Source of the DNA: an uncultured Bacteroidota bacterium
GTDB taxonomy: Bacteria > Bacteroidota > Bacteroidia > Flavobacteriales > Flavobacteriaceae
Direction of reading: 5' to 3'
Assembly (NCBI GenBank): GCA_902514625.1
Contig: CABXRK010000015.1
Coordinates: 1-37,378, forward strand
DNA length: 37,378 bases
Within the stretch, counting starts at the first letter, position 1. Each line of letters starts with the position of its first letter. Positions 8,701 through 16,916 of the stretch are shown here, piece by piece. The translations under genes were made by a program, and so were the position numbers. Below the pieces are notes generated by a model. The model made no database searches, was not told the origin of the DNA, and worked only from the letters and a program-made list of their open reading frames with translations.

Positions 8701-9360
8701 ATGAGACATCTGAATCTTAAAAAAAAAAGTTTCTTATTATTACTTTTTTCTTTTTTAAAAATGCATTTGTTCTATGCGCAAGGTCCCGATCTATTAATAC
8801 AACAATATCACAAAAATTCTATCGATCTAGAATATTTTCAGAAATGGAATTTTGATTTTTCAATTTCAATTAATAGGTTCAATAGCTCCAACAGAAATAC
8901 CAATGGATTAATTAGTTTAGGGTTTGGAAGCACAATATATTATAGACTAAAAAAAAGTTTTGGGATCTCTTCAGGAATAGAAGTTTTAAATTATTCATAT
9001 AATTATTTAGACTCTGACCCTAATTTAATTGACAAACTAAAATATTTAAATTTTCCTTTATCATTAAAAGTTTTTCCCTCAAAAAAATTAATTATAGAAT
9101 TTGGAGTGTTTTACAATAAAATATTAAATGCAAAAAAAAGAGAAAAAAGCTCAAAAGAATGGATTGAATATGAAAAAGGAATTTTTTTAAATAGTCTTGG
9201 ATTTCTTAGTTCAATCAAATTCAATTTTTGGAAAAAATTTAAATTAGGAATTAATTATAGGTTTCAAAAAAACTCAAAAAATGTCTTTAAGAAAGAACCG
9301 AACAATTTCAGAGGAATTTCTATTGAAATAAATCATCCCATAATTATTATCAAAAAATGA
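8701..9360 (+). CDS. Outer-membrane beta-barrel protein, PorT-like fold, function unknown
   Basis: A 219-residue protein with a basic N-terminus, a hydrophobic run and a probable signal-peptidase site after FYAQ (residues about 1-27). The rest is a series of short amphipathic strands: SISINRFNS, SLGFGSTIYYRL, GISSGIEVLNYSY, LKYLNFPLSLKVFPSKKLIIEFGVFY and FKLGINYRF. The pattern 'LNFPLSLKxFPSKKLxxEFGVF' is typical of the Bacteroidota outer-membrane barrel domain (PF13568-like). About eight strands are plausible from the length. No catalytic motif is seen. It is divergent from leuC and its stop nearly meets that of the downstream minus-strand gene. Function is unknown; a small porin or receptor-like barrel would fit, but nothing proves it. 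Confidence 0.7.
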   Translation: MRHLNLKKKSFLLLLFSFLKMHLFYAQGPDLLIQQYHKNSIDLEYFQKWNFDFSISINRFNSSNRNTNGLISLGFGSTIYYRLKKSFGISSGIEVLNYSYNYLDSDPNLIDKLKYLNFPLSLKVFPSKKLIIEFGVFYNKILNAKKREKSSKEWIEYEKGIFLNSLGFLSSIKFNFWKKFKLGINYRFQKNSKNVFKKEPNNFRGISIEINHPIIIIKK

Positions 9361-9362
9361 AA

Positions 9363-9812
9363 TTATTTTTTCATTTTAATTAAAATTATTCCTTTTTCTG
9401 ATTCTATGTCAAATTTAATCTTCGCTTCTTTTTTAGAATAAGATTCAACTTCCTCAATTAATTTTTCATTAATTTGATTTATTTTAAAATTATCTTCAAG
9501 TCTCTTTTCATTCAAAAAAATAATCATATCAGGATCTATATAATATATTGTTTTGTCTTTAGATTTAATTAAAACCATTTTATCATTATCCAATATATGT
9601 CCTTTAGTAATTATGTGATTATTTCCAAAATATTTGATTTCTTGATTCTTATTATTAATTAATACTGAATCTCCCGAAGAAATAATTTGGTTGTTTTTTT
9701 CTCCATTCATTTGAACATTTTTATTTTCAATTTCTAACGCTCTAAATCCTTTACAATTAATTAATATTATACCCTGAAATAAAATGAAAAAATGAAAAAC
9801 AAAATGCTTCAT
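9363..9812 (-). CDS. Putative small lipoprotein of unknown function
   Basis: A 149-residue protein that I do not recognise. It has a hydrophobic N-terminus (MKHFVFHFFILFQGIILINC) with a possible lipobox ending at Cys20; Asn at -1 is unusual, but the gldH product here also has Asn at -1. After cleavage the protein is rich in lysine, isoleucine and asparagine, with repeated short polar strands (SGDSVLINNKNQEIKYFGNN and following) that suggest a small beta-rich periplasmic domain. It starts 4 nt after the LpxR-like gene, so the two should be co-transcribed and may act together at the outer membrane. No function can be assigned. Confidence 0.6.
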   Translation of the reverse strand: MKHFVFHFFILFQGIILINCKGFRALEIENKNVQMNGEKNNQIISSGDSVLINNKNQEIKYFGNNHIITKGHILDNDKMVLIKSKDKTIYYIDPDMIIFLNEKRLEDNFKINQINEKLIEEVESYSKKEAKIKFDIESEKGIILIKMKK

Positions 9813-9816
9813 AAAA

Positions 9817-10695
9817 TTAATTTATAAAATAAGTGATGGTGAATTTTAAAATTCTGTGACTCTTTTTTGGCTGAATAGAGTTATCTCTCGATAGTTGATT
9901 ATACATCACCAAAAACTTCCATTTATTATTGTGATATGAAAATCCTGTTTCAATTGTATATCTAAATGATTCCAAAGGTAAATTAAAAGGAGTATTATTT
10001 CTAAATGCACTGCCTTGAACCATATAATCATGAATTATATAATCTGTTTTTACACCAATATAAAGTCCATCTCCTTTTTTTTTGTCATAAAAATAATTAG
10101 CTCCTATAGGTAATACATTAGAATCTCCAAAAACCAAGCCAGATCTTATCCCTATACCTGTTTTTTGAGTCCCGACTTTAGAATATATTTGAGAATTTAA
10201 TTTCAAAGCAGAATCAATATTAAATGATCTAAAAAAATCAATCATTAAATTTAAATGAAGAGATTGAGGAACTTGATCAATCCATGGCATTTCTGAAATA
10301 TTTAAAAAAACTTTATGATATTTATTTTGAAGCCAATGAGCTAAAGAAGCTTCTCCGGTAGTTCCAAGCTGAACCCCCCATTGAATTATAGCTTTTTGAT
10401 TTAATTCTTTTTGCTTTAAAAATTTTATATAGAGCCATCCTCCATATGGATAATCATATTCAGAAGTATTTAATGAAAACCTTTCAGATGGATTATAAAT
10501 TTTTTGACCCAATTCCCAAAATTTATATACTTTAAAATTTCCATTCTCAATTTCATTTTCATTAATTACTTTCCCATACTTAAAAAAAATACCACTTGAA
10601 TAATAATGATCATCTAAAAAATATAAATCATTATCAACTCTAAGACTAAAAGATTCTTGAGAGAAACATTTTGTTATTTCAAAAAAAAATAACAA
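9817..10695 (-). CDS. Lipid A deacylase LpxR-family outer-membrane protein (DUF2219)
   Basis: A 292-residue predicted outer-membrane barrel. The N-terminal RVDNDLYFLDDHYYSSGIFF matches the LpxR opening, with an Asn-Asp pair (22-23) and a Ser/Thr position near Ser34 that bind Ca2+ in Salmonella LpxR. GTTGEASLAHWLQNKYHKVF followed by PWIDQ matches the family pattern GE..Q...H....W..Q, making His127 the candidate catalytic histidine. LpxR removes the 3'-acyloxyacyl chain of lipid A. Start choice is uncertain: the given start is a TTG at 10695, which leaves a weak signal peptide (MLFFFEITKCFSQ). Upstream in-frame codons back to a stop near 10765 would give a better one (KNKIIIPYQLNTLFVLLFFF) but contain no ATG, GTG or earlier TTG in a suitable place. 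Family call good; activity inferred. Confidence 0.72.
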   Translation of the reverse strand: MLFFFEITKCFSQESFSLRVDNDLYFLDDHYYSSGIFFKYGKVINENEIENGNFKVYKFWELGQKIYNPSERFSLNTSEYDYPYGGWLYIKFLKQKELNQKAIIQWGVQLGTTGEASLAHWLQNKYHKVFLNISEMPWIDQVPQSLHLNLMIDFFRSFNIDSALKLNSQIYSKVGTQKTGIGIRSGLVFGDSNVLPIGANYFYDKKKGDGLYIGVKTDYIIHDYMVQGSAFRNNTPFNLPLESFRYTIETGFSYHNNKWKFLVMYNQLSRDNSIQPKKSHRILKFTITYFIN

Positions 10696-10784
10696 AACAA
10701 ATAAAGTGTTTAATTGATACGGTATTATAATTTTGTTTTTATGTAAATTTAGTGAACTAAAACTTTACAATTAATAAAAATCGT

Positions 10785-10795
10785 GAAAGCGCTTC
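10785..10795. promoter_or_regulatory. GC-rich palindrome GAAAGCGCTTC in the lpxR-like/queD divergent region
   Basis: AAGCGCTT is a perfect palindrome inside GAAAGCGCTTC, standing out in a very A+T-rich 130-bp intergenic region, about 30 bp before queD. The shape resembles LacI/GalR-type operators (central CG). A single copy and no local regulator gene mean this is only a candidate operator. Confidence 0.25.
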
Positions 10796-10825
10796 TTTAT
10801 TAATTAAACATCTTGAAATTAAACT

Positions 10826-11287
10826 ATGAAAATCAAAAACGAAATTCGCTTAACAAAAGAATTTGATTTTGAAACAGCACATGCTTTGTTTGGTTATGAT
10901 GGATTATGCAAAAATGTCCATGGTCACAGCTATAAGCTTAGCGTCACTGTTATAGGTTCACCCATTATCAATAAAAAATCAAAAAAGAATGGAATGGTTA
11001 TAGATTTTATTGATCTAAAAAAAATTGTAAATGACAAAATTATTTCTCTTTTTGATCATGGAATCGTTTTAAATATAACGACTCCTCATTTTGAAATAGC
11101 AAATGAATTAGAAAAAAGAGGCCATAAAATTATTAGAGTTAAATATCAACCTACATGTGAATTAATGATACTGGATTTTGCTAAAAAAATTTCTAATTTC
11201 CTCCCCAAAAACATTAAATTATTTTCATTAAAACTAAGGGAAACCAAAACTTCATATGCAGAGTGGTACGCATCAGATAATCATTAA
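10826..11287 (+). CDS. queD: 6-carboxy-5,6,7,8-tetrahydropterin synthase
   Basis: A 153-residue PTPS/QueD-family enzyme that makes 6-carboxytetrahydropterin from dihydroneopterin triphosphate in queuosine synthesis. Zinc ligands are His19 (FETAHAL) and His32/His34 (NVHGHSY). Cys28 in GLCKNVHGH is the catalytic cysteine position. MVIDFIDLKKIV, LFDHGIVLN, YQPTCELM and LRETKTSYAEWY complete the family pattern. The CxxxHGH spacing fits QueD better than eukaryotic-type pyruvoyl-tetrahydropterin synthase. An insert near residues 50-57 (INKKSKKNG) is slightly longer than in short QueD proteins but does not touch a motif. Its stop overlaps the convergent pbp1A stop by 4 nt. Other queuosine genes are not in the window. 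Confidence 0.92.
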   Translation: MKIKNEIRLTKEFDFETAHALFGYDGLCKNVHGHSYKLSVTVIGSPIINKKSKKNGMVIDFIDLKKIVNDKIISLFDHGIVLNITTPHFEIANELEKRGHKIIRVKYQPTCELMILDFAKKISNFLPKNIKLFSLKLRETKTSYAEWYASDNH

Positions 11288-13614
11288 AACCCGAATTCCT
11301 CAAAATCATCATCACTCTTAATTGTTTTAGAAGTGTTATCTATAAAAACTTTATCACAATCTATTGGAATAGTAATTTTTTCAGGAGCAGAAAAGTCTTC
11401 TTTAGAAATATTTAATTCTTCATCCTCATAAATTGCTTTCATAAACAATCCCCATATTGGTAATGCCATAGTTGCTCCCTGACCATATGCAATATCCCTA
11501 AAATGTATAGATCTATCTTCCCCACCTACCCAAACTCCAGTTACCAAATTTGGAACCATTCCCAAAAACCAACCATCACTTTGATTTTGAGTTGTTCCAG
11601 TTTTTCCTGCAATAGGATTTTCAAATTTATATGGATATCCGGTAACAACTTTTTCATAAACCAAATTATTTAATTCAGCACCTTCATGTCTCAATCTTCT
11701 TCCTGAACCTTCCTCTGTAACACCTTTTAATAAATTAATAGTCACATATGCGGACTCCTCACTTAAAACATCTCTAGTTTCAGGAATTATTTCAAAAAGT
11801 ATTTTTCCATTTTTATCTTCAATTCTTGTAACAACTATTGGTCTAATGTAAATCCCTTTATTTGCAAAAGTACTATAGGCTCCAACCATTTCAAACAAAC
11901 TTATATCTGGTGTCCCCAAAGCAATAGAAGGAACCCTTGGAATTTTAGATTTAATGCCCATTTTTCTTGCTAAATTTATTACTGGCCTAGGCCCTACTTT
12001 ATCCATTAAACGCGCGCTAACAGTATTGACAGAATTAGCTAACGCATTCTTTAAAGTTCTTGTTTTACCATACCTGTCTCCAGAATTTTTTGGGCACCAA
12101 GCATCAACATTACCATGCTTTAATGGTTCTATACAATATAATGCATCTGGGAGTAAATCACATGGAGATAACCTTAATTGATCAATAGCTGTTGCATATA
12201 AAAAAGGTTTAAATGTTGATCCTATTTGCCTTCTACCTTGATATACCTGATCATATTGAAAATGTTTATAATCAAATCCACCGACCCATACTTTGACATG
12301 GCCCGAAGTCGGATCCATAGACATCATAGAGGCTCGAAGAAATTTTTTATAATACCTTATTGAATCCATTGGAGACATTAACGTATCAATTTCACCTTCA
12401 TGACTAAAAACAGTCATTTGAACTTCTCTTTTAAAAGAATCTAAAATTTCATTTTCTTTGATTCCCCTGCTTTTCAAATTGCTCCATCTATCAGACCTTC
12501 TTGCAGAATTATTCAATACTGTATCTATTTGCCCTAATCTTAAATCAATAAAAGGAAGTGTTTTTGAATCAATCGAATCATTCTGAATAAAAAATTCTTC
12601 TTGTAAGTTTCTCATATGTTTCTTAACAGAATCCTCTCCTAATTTTTGAAGACGTGAGTCAATTGTTGTATATATTTTTAAACCATCACGGTAAATATTA
12701 TAAAAACTTCCATCCTCTTTCGGATTATTCTTAATCCAATCCCTCATAAATTCTTGAAGATATGTTCTAAAATAAGTTGCTAAACCTTCTCTATGAGATT
12801 CAGGGGTAAATTTAATCTTCAAAGAAATTCTCATTAAAGAATCTAATTCATATTCATTTATAAATTTATTACGATACATTTGATTGAAAACTACATCTCT
12901 CCTTTTTTTAACTCTTTCAGGTCTTTTTATTGGATTATATAACGAAGAATTTTTAAGCATTCCTACAAGCATAGCAGACTCTTCAATTAACAAATCATTT
13001 GGGAGCTTATTAAAGTATATTTTAGCGGCAGATATTAATCCATCAGCATTATATCCAAAATCATATACATTTAAGTACATTGAAATAATTTCATTTTTTG
13101 TATATCTTCTTTCTAATTCAACTGACAAAACCCACTCCTTTATTTTCTGTATAACAGCCTCATAAATATTTCTTGATCTAACCCCAACAAACAATTGTCT
13201 GGCTAATTGTTGGGTAATTGTACTTGCTCCTCCCTTTTTACCTAAATATACAATAGCTCTCAAGGTTGATTTCCAGTCTATTCCAGAATGGCTATAGAAT
13301 CTTTCATCTTCAGTTGAAATTAATGCTTCTACTAAATTATTAGGTATTTCCTTAAAAGAAATTGGAGTCCTATTATCTCTAAAATAATATTTGCCTAAAA
13401 TTTTATTGTCAGAAGTAATAACCTGGGTTGCTAAATTTGTCTTTGGATTTTCCAATTGTTGTAAATCAGGCATAGACCCTAAATAACCTATTGAAGCAGC
13501 AAAAAATATTCCAAAAAATGATATTAATAATAAAATAAAAAAAATCCATAAAAGAGAAATTATAATTTTAAAATTATTTTTCTTTACTTTTTTAGAATTG
13601 TCTTTTTTTTTCAT
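11284..13614 (-). CDS. Class A penicillin-binding protein (PBP1A type)
   Basis: A bifunctional peptidoglycan glycosyltransferase/transpeptidase of 776 residues from the preferred start. After a Lys-rich cytoplasmic tail comes one membrane anchor (about 17-42). The GT51 domain follows (STEDERFYSHSGIDW with catalytic Glu102, then GGASTITQQLARQLF). The transpeptidase domain has SxxK (GSTFK, Ser466), SVN (Ser528) and KTGT (Lys671). A second in-frame ATG at 13662 would add 16 residues and overlap gldH by 35 nt. I prefer 13614 because MKKKDNSKKVKK is a typical PBP1A N-terminus and leaves 13 nt after the gldH stop. The gldH-pbp1A order is common in Flavobacteriia. All catalytic motifs are intact. 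Confidence 0.95.
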   Translation of the reverse strand: MKKKDNSKKVKKNNFKIIISLLWIFFILLLISFFGIFFAASIGYLGSMPDLQQLENPKTNLATQVITSDNKILGKYYFRDNRTPISFKEIPNNLVEALISTEDERFYSHSGIDWKSTLRAIVYLGKKGGASTITQQLARQLFVGVRSRNIYEAVIQKIKEWVLSVELERRYTKNEIISMYLNVYDFGYNADGLISAAKIYFNKLPNDLLIEESAMLVGMLKNSSLYNPIKRPERVKKRRDVVFNQMYRNKFINEYELDSLMRISLKIKFTPESHREGLATYFRTYLQEFMRDWIKNNPKEDGSFYNIYRDGLKIYTTIDSRLQKLGEDSVKKHMRNLQEEFFIQNDSIDSKTLPFIDLRLGQIDTVLNNSARRSDRWSNLKSRGIKENEILDSFKREVQMTVFSHEGEIDTLMSPMDSIRYYKKFLRASMMSMDPTSGHVKVWVGGFDYKHFQYDQVYQGRRQIGSTFKPFLYATAIDQLRLSPCDLLPDALYCIEPLKHGNVDAWCPKNSGDRYGKTRTLKNALANSVNTVSARLMDKVGPRPVINLARKMGIKSKIPRVPSIALGTPDISLFEMVGAYSTFANKGIYIRPIVVTRIEDKNGKILFEIIPETRDVLSEESAYVTINLLKGVTEEGSGRRLRHEGAELNNLVYEKVVTGYPYKFENPIAGKTGTTQNQSDGWFLGMVPNLVTGVWVGGEDRSIHFRDIAYGQGATMALPIWGLFMKAIYEDEELNISKEDFSAPEKITIPIDCDKVFIDNTSKTIKSDDDFEEFGF

Positions 13615-13627
13615 TTTATTATTAATA

Positions 13628-14101
13628 TTATTTTTCTTCCATAATGGAAACTCCAACGTCAATTATTCCTTCCAAATTTTCGATTTTATTGATCTTCCCG
13701 TTATGCCTCATAGAATGTCTCAACTCAATTGAATAAATCCCTTTTTTATTTGGTTCCCATTTTTCTTTCCACCATAACCTATTTTCCTTGACCCCAAGAA
13801 ATCCCTTGCCTAACCAATTACCTTTAGAATCTGCCATAACATATTCCAATGTATCTAAAAAAATTACATCTGTAGAATCTCTTAATTTTGCTATTAAAAA
13901 AATATTAGAAAATTTATAAGAATTATTGTTCCTAATATTAATAAAAACATCTAACGGGTTAGTCTGTTTTAAACTAAATTCAAATTGAAGCTTATCGTTA
14001 TAATCCCATCCATTTGGGAAAGTCTTAAATTTTGAAAACTTATCTCTTTCACAATTAACAAATAAAATTAAATACACAAATAAGACTATTTTTTTAACCA
14101 T
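13628..14101 (-). CDS. gldH: Gliding motility lipoprotein GldH
   Basis: A 157-residue lipoprotein. The signal peptide MVKKIVLFVYLILFVNC ends at Cys17. The mature part shows the GldH pattern: WDYNDKLQFEF, INIRNNNSYKFSNIFL, DTLEYVMADSKGNWLGKG, GIYSIELRHSMRHN and EGIIDVGVSI. GldH is an envelope lipoprotein needed for gliding in Flavobacterium johnsoniae, where gliding shares parts with type IX secretion. A sprE/porW homologue elsewhere in this window fits. Its position directly upstream of the class A PBP gene matches flavobacterial genomes. The gene is intact. Whether the cell glides cannot be told, because GldH is also kept in non-gliding relatives. Confidence 0.88.
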   Translation of the reverse strand: MVKKIVLFVYLILFVNCERDKFSKFKTFPNGWDYNDKLQFEFSLKQTNPLDVFINIRNNNSYKFSNIFLIAKLRDSTDVIFLDTLEYVMADSKGNWLGKGFLGVKENRLWWKEKWEPNKKGIYSIELRHSMRHNGKINKIENLEGIIDVGVSIMEEK

Positions 14102-14196
14102 TTAATAAATAATTTATTATACTCATAAGTTTCAATTAAATTTCCATTTTAAAATATGCCTATATCAATATAGAAAAACATTCCCTTAATTTAATC

Positions 14197-15243
14197 TTAT
14201 GTTTTTGAAAGATTCTGCTTAAACTTTAAAATTTTAGATCTTCCTTTTTTAAAAATCTTATTACTATTATGTTTGCCCCTTCTAAGTTTTTTTTGATCCT
14301 CAATTGAAAAATTGATAATTTCTTTACAATTATCCGAACAACAATTATTCATATTATGATTACATGAATCACATTGTATAAAAAGTAAATGACAGGCTTC
14401 ATTAGCGCAATTTACATGTTTATCACAACTTTTTCCACATTGATGACAGATTGATATAATATCTGCTGAAATTCTTTCAGCTCTTCTTTCATCAAAAACA
14501 AAATTTTTTCCTAAAAACATGTTTTCAATTCCTTTCTCTTTAACTTGATTATAATACTCAATTATACCTCCCTCCAATTGAAAAACATTTTTAAATCCCT
14601 TATATTTAAAATATGCACTGGCTTTTTCACATCTTATACCGCCAGTACAATACATTATAATCTTTTTGTTTTTTTTAAACTTAGAAAGTTTTTTTTCCAC
14701 AAAAGATAAAGAATCTCTAAAAGTATCAACGTCTGGAGTTATTGCTCTAGTAAAGTGTCCAACCTCACTTTCATAATGATTTCTCATATCTATACAAAGC
14801 GAATCTGAATCTAACAATAAATTGTTAAAATCTTCTGCACCTAGGCGCTCACCTGCATTTGTAACTTCAAATTTTTTATCATTTAATCCATCCGAAACTA
14901 TTTTTTTTCTAATCTTAACTTTAAGCTTTAAAAATGATTTATTATAATGTTCCACAGCAATATTTAATCTATTGTTTTTTAAAAAACTAATGGAATTTAA
15001 AAATGATTTAAATAATGAAAAATTATTTTCTAAAACTGAAATTTGAGCATTAATTCCTTCGCTTGCAATATAAATTCTTCCTAATACTTTAAGATTATTT
15101 AAATTGAAATAAAGATGATCCCGAAATAGTTCAGGGTTGCCAATTTTAGCGTACTTGTAAAATGAAAGGATTATCCTTTTAGATTTTTCAGCATCTATTA
15201 GTTCTTCATTTTCTTTTGAACTTAATTTATTAAACAGTTGCAT
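14197..15243 (-). CDS. trhO: Oxygen-dependent tRNA uridine(34) hydroxylase, rhodanese-like
   Basis: A 348-residue YceA/TrhO protein that hydroxylates U34 of certain tRNAs on the way to 5-oxyacetyl- or 5-methoxyuridine. An N-terminal domain (about 20-125) contains GRIYIASEGINAQIS, a family hallmark. The rhodanese domain (about 130-235) carries the active-site loop YCTGGIRCEKAS with Cys199 and Arg204. The C-terminal tail has a dense Cys cluster (about 266-306: CHQCGKSC, CANEAC, CDSCNHN, CCSDNC), which probably binds zinc. Length agrees with flavobacterial homologues. It lies upstream of gldH on the same strand with a 95-nt gap that could hold another promoter. Confidence 0.92.
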   Translation of the reverse strand: MQLFNKLSSKENEELIDAEKSKRIILSFYKYAKIGNPELFRDHLYFNLNNLKVLGRIYIASEGINAQISVLENNFSLFKSFLNSISFLKNNRLNIAVEHYNKSFLKLKVKIRKKIVSDGLNDKKFEVTNAGERLGAEDFNNLLLDSDSLCIDMRNHYESEVGHFTRAITPDVDTFRDSLSFVEKKLSKFKKNKKIIMYCTGGIRCEKASAYFKYKGFKNVFQLEGGIIEYYNQVKEKGIENMFLGKNFVFDERRAERISADIISICHQCGKSCDKHVNCANEACHLLFIQCDSCNHNMNNCCSDNCKEIINFSIEDQKKLRRGKHNSNKIFKKGRSKILKFKQNLSKT

Positions 15244-15266
15244 TCTTTCCTATTAAAAATTATAAT

Positions 15267-15274
15267 CAAAAATA
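15267..15274 (-). promoter_or_regulatory. Putative -7 element TATTTTTG ahead of trhO
   Basis: The minus strand reads TATTTTTG (TAnnTTTG), 23 nt before the trhO ATG. The nearest convincing -33 TTG lies about 26 nt further upstream, slightly too far, so the call is tentative. Confidence 0.35.
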
Positions 15275-15342
15275 CAATTTTCAATTGTGAATTAAATTTT
15301 CAAATAAAAATTAATTAATAATTATCCGTCTTATATAAAATT

Positions 15343-15353
15343 TGTTAATAACA
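15343..15353. promoter_or_regulatory. Short palindrome TGTTAATAACA upstream of recA
   Basis: TGTTA-A-TAACA is symmetrical around a central A and sits about 70 bp before recA. It directly abuts the promoter-like string TAAAATTTG, which has one base too many for TAnnTTTG. It could be an operator, but A+T-rich palindromes arise easily by chance. Confidence 0.25.
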
Positions 15354-15421
15354 CTTCGGCTTAATTTATTCAATTAAAATTAAGAAATAGTAAATTAGCT
15401 AAAGACAGAAAATTTTTCAAA

Positions 15422-16426
15422 ATGGCAGATTCAAAAGACGCAAAACTTAAAGCACTTCAGCTAACGCTTGACAAACTTGATAAAACATACGGCAAAGGTT
15501 CTGTGATGAAATTAGGAGATGAAGTGGTTGAAGAAGTAGAAGTAATTTCATCAGGTTCAATTGGTTTAGATATTGCTCTAGGAACTGGTGGTTATCCTAG
15601 AGGAAGAGTTATCGAAATTTATGGTCCAGAATCTTCTGGAAAAACCACTTTAACGCTTCATGCAATAGCTGAATGTCAAAAAAAAGGTGGCATAGCAGCT
15701 TTTATAGATGCTGAACATGCATTTGATAGATTTTATGCTGAAAAATTAGGCGTTGATACAGGAGAACTTATCATATCCCAACCAGACCATGGAGAACAAG
15801 CTCTTGAAATTACTGATAATCTAATACGTTCTGGAGCAATTGATTTAATAGTAATTGATTCCGTTGCTGCATTAACTCCAAAAAGTGAAATCGAAGGAGA
15901 AATGGGAGACTCTAAAATGGGTCTTCATGCAAGACTAATGTCCCAAGCATTAAGAAAATTAACTGGCTCTATCAGCAAAACTAAATGCGCGGTGTTTTTT
16001 ATTAATCAATTGAGAGAAAAGATAGGTGTCATGTTTGGAAATCCAGAAACGACAACAGGAGGGAATGCCCTTAAATTCTATGCTTCTGTAAGAATAGATA
16101 TTAGAAGGTCCAGTCAAATTAAAAATGCTGAATCTTCAGTTTTAGGAAATAAAACAAGAGTGAAAATTGTTAAAAATAAAGTTGCTCCTCCTTTTAGAAC
16201 AGCTGAATTTGACATAATGTATGGAGAAGGCATTTCAAAGATTGGAGAAATAATTGATCTTGGTGTAAATTATGAAATAATTAAAAAATCAGGCTCTTGG
16301 TTTAGTTATAATAATAGCAAAATTGGACAAGGAAGAGATTCTGTCAAAAATTTACTTCTTGAGAATCCAGACTTAATGGATGAACTGGAAAACAAAATAC
16401 TGGAAAGTATTAAAGCTGTTCATTAA
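15422..16426 (+). CDS. recA: Recombinase A
   Basis: A 334-residue RecA: the DNA-dependent ATPase that forms filaments on single-stranded DNA, drives strand exchange and activates SOS-type responses. The P-loop GPESSGKTT is at residues 68-76. [20 protein letters not shown] is the Walker B and loop L1 region, and [29 protein letters not shown] covers loop L2 and neighbours. The C-terminus is short and acidic-poor, ending SIKAVH. Start [12 protein letters not shown] fits other Bacteroidota RecA proteins. It is followed after 7 nt by gntK and then gnd, an unusual run of DNA repair with sugar metabolism. No canonical LexA box is recognised upstream. Confidence 0.98.
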   Translation: MADSKDAKLKALQLTLDKLDKTYGKGSVMKLGDEVVEEVEVISSGSIGLDIALGTGGYPRGRVIEIYGPESSGKTTLTLHAIAECQKKGGIAAFIDAEHAFDRFYAEKLGVDTGELIISQPDHGEQALEITDNLIRSGAIDLIVIDSVAALTPKSEIEGEMGDSKMGLHARLMSQALRKLTGSISKTKCAVFFINQLREKIGVMFGNPETTTGGNALKFYASVRIDIRRSSQIKNAESSVLGNKTRVKIVKNKVAPPFRTAEFDIMYGEGISKIGEIIDLGVNYEIIKKSGSWFSYNNSKIGQGRDSVKNLLLENPDLMDELENKILESIKAVH

Positions 16427-16433
16427 TATAATT

Positions 16434-16916
16434 ATGGTTGTTATAATTATGGGGGTTAGCGGAAGTGGTAAAACCACTATTGGATCTCTTCTAGCAAATG
16501 AGTTAAATGGATTATTTTTTGATGCGGATAATTTTCACCCAAAAAATAATATTATTAAAATGTCTAAAGGTTTTCCTTTAACTGACAATGACAGACTCCC
16601 CTGGTTAAAAAATCTATCAAAAAAAATTAAAATTTGGGGAAAGGGGAAAAAAAATGTATTTGTTGCTTGCTCGGCATTAAAAGAATCTTATAGGAAAATT
16701 CTTATGAAAGAAAGAATGAATTGGATTTTTTTAAAAGGTTCCTTTCCCTTAATTAGTAAAAGGCTTAAAAATAGAAATAACCATTTTATGAAAAAAAACC
16801 TCTTAAAATCTCAATTTGAAATTTTAGAGCCCCCCTCTTATGGAATTCATTTAAATATTAATCAAACTCCTTCCTCTATTGTAAAAAAAATCCTTCTAGA
16901 ACTTTCTTATGAATAA
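16434..16916 (+). CDS. gntK: Gluconokinase
   Basis: A 160-residue P-loop kinase that phosphorylates gluconate to 6-phosphogluconate. MVVIIMGVSGSGKTTIG places the Walker A motif at residues 7-14. FFDADNFHPKNNIIKMSKGFPLTDNDRLPWL is the gluconate-binding signature, and VFVACSALKESYRKIL matches the later conserved segment. A longer reading frame reaches back to 16380 inside recA, but the family starts directly at the P-loop strand, so ATG 16434 is chosen. It begins 7 nt after recA and overlaps gnd by 8 nt, which makes co-transcription and coupled function with 6-phosphogluconate dehydrogenase very likely. No gluconate transporter is present in the window. Confidence 0.93.
   Translation: MVVIIMGVSGSGKTTIGSLLANELNGLFFDADNFHPKNNIIKMSKGFPLTDNDRLPWLKNLSKKIKIWGKGKKNVFVACSALKESYRKILMKERMNWIFLKGSFPLISKRLKNRNNHFMKKNLLKSQFEILEPPSYGIHLNINQTPSSIVKKILLELSYE

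Noticed and set aside
11954-13165. Plus-strand open frames opposite the penicillin-binding protein gene
   Set aside because: Both are antisense to conserved transpeptidase and glycosyltransferase motifs and lack promoters or recognisable domains.
14160-14173. Palindrome CTATAT-CA-ATATAG between trhO and gldH
   Set aside because: It consists almost only of A and T, such palindromes are expected by chance here, and no second copy was noticed.
16380-16433. Longer N-terminus for gluconokinase starting within recA
   Set aside because: Gluconokinases begin just before the P-loop; the extra 18 residues are the end of recA read in another frame.
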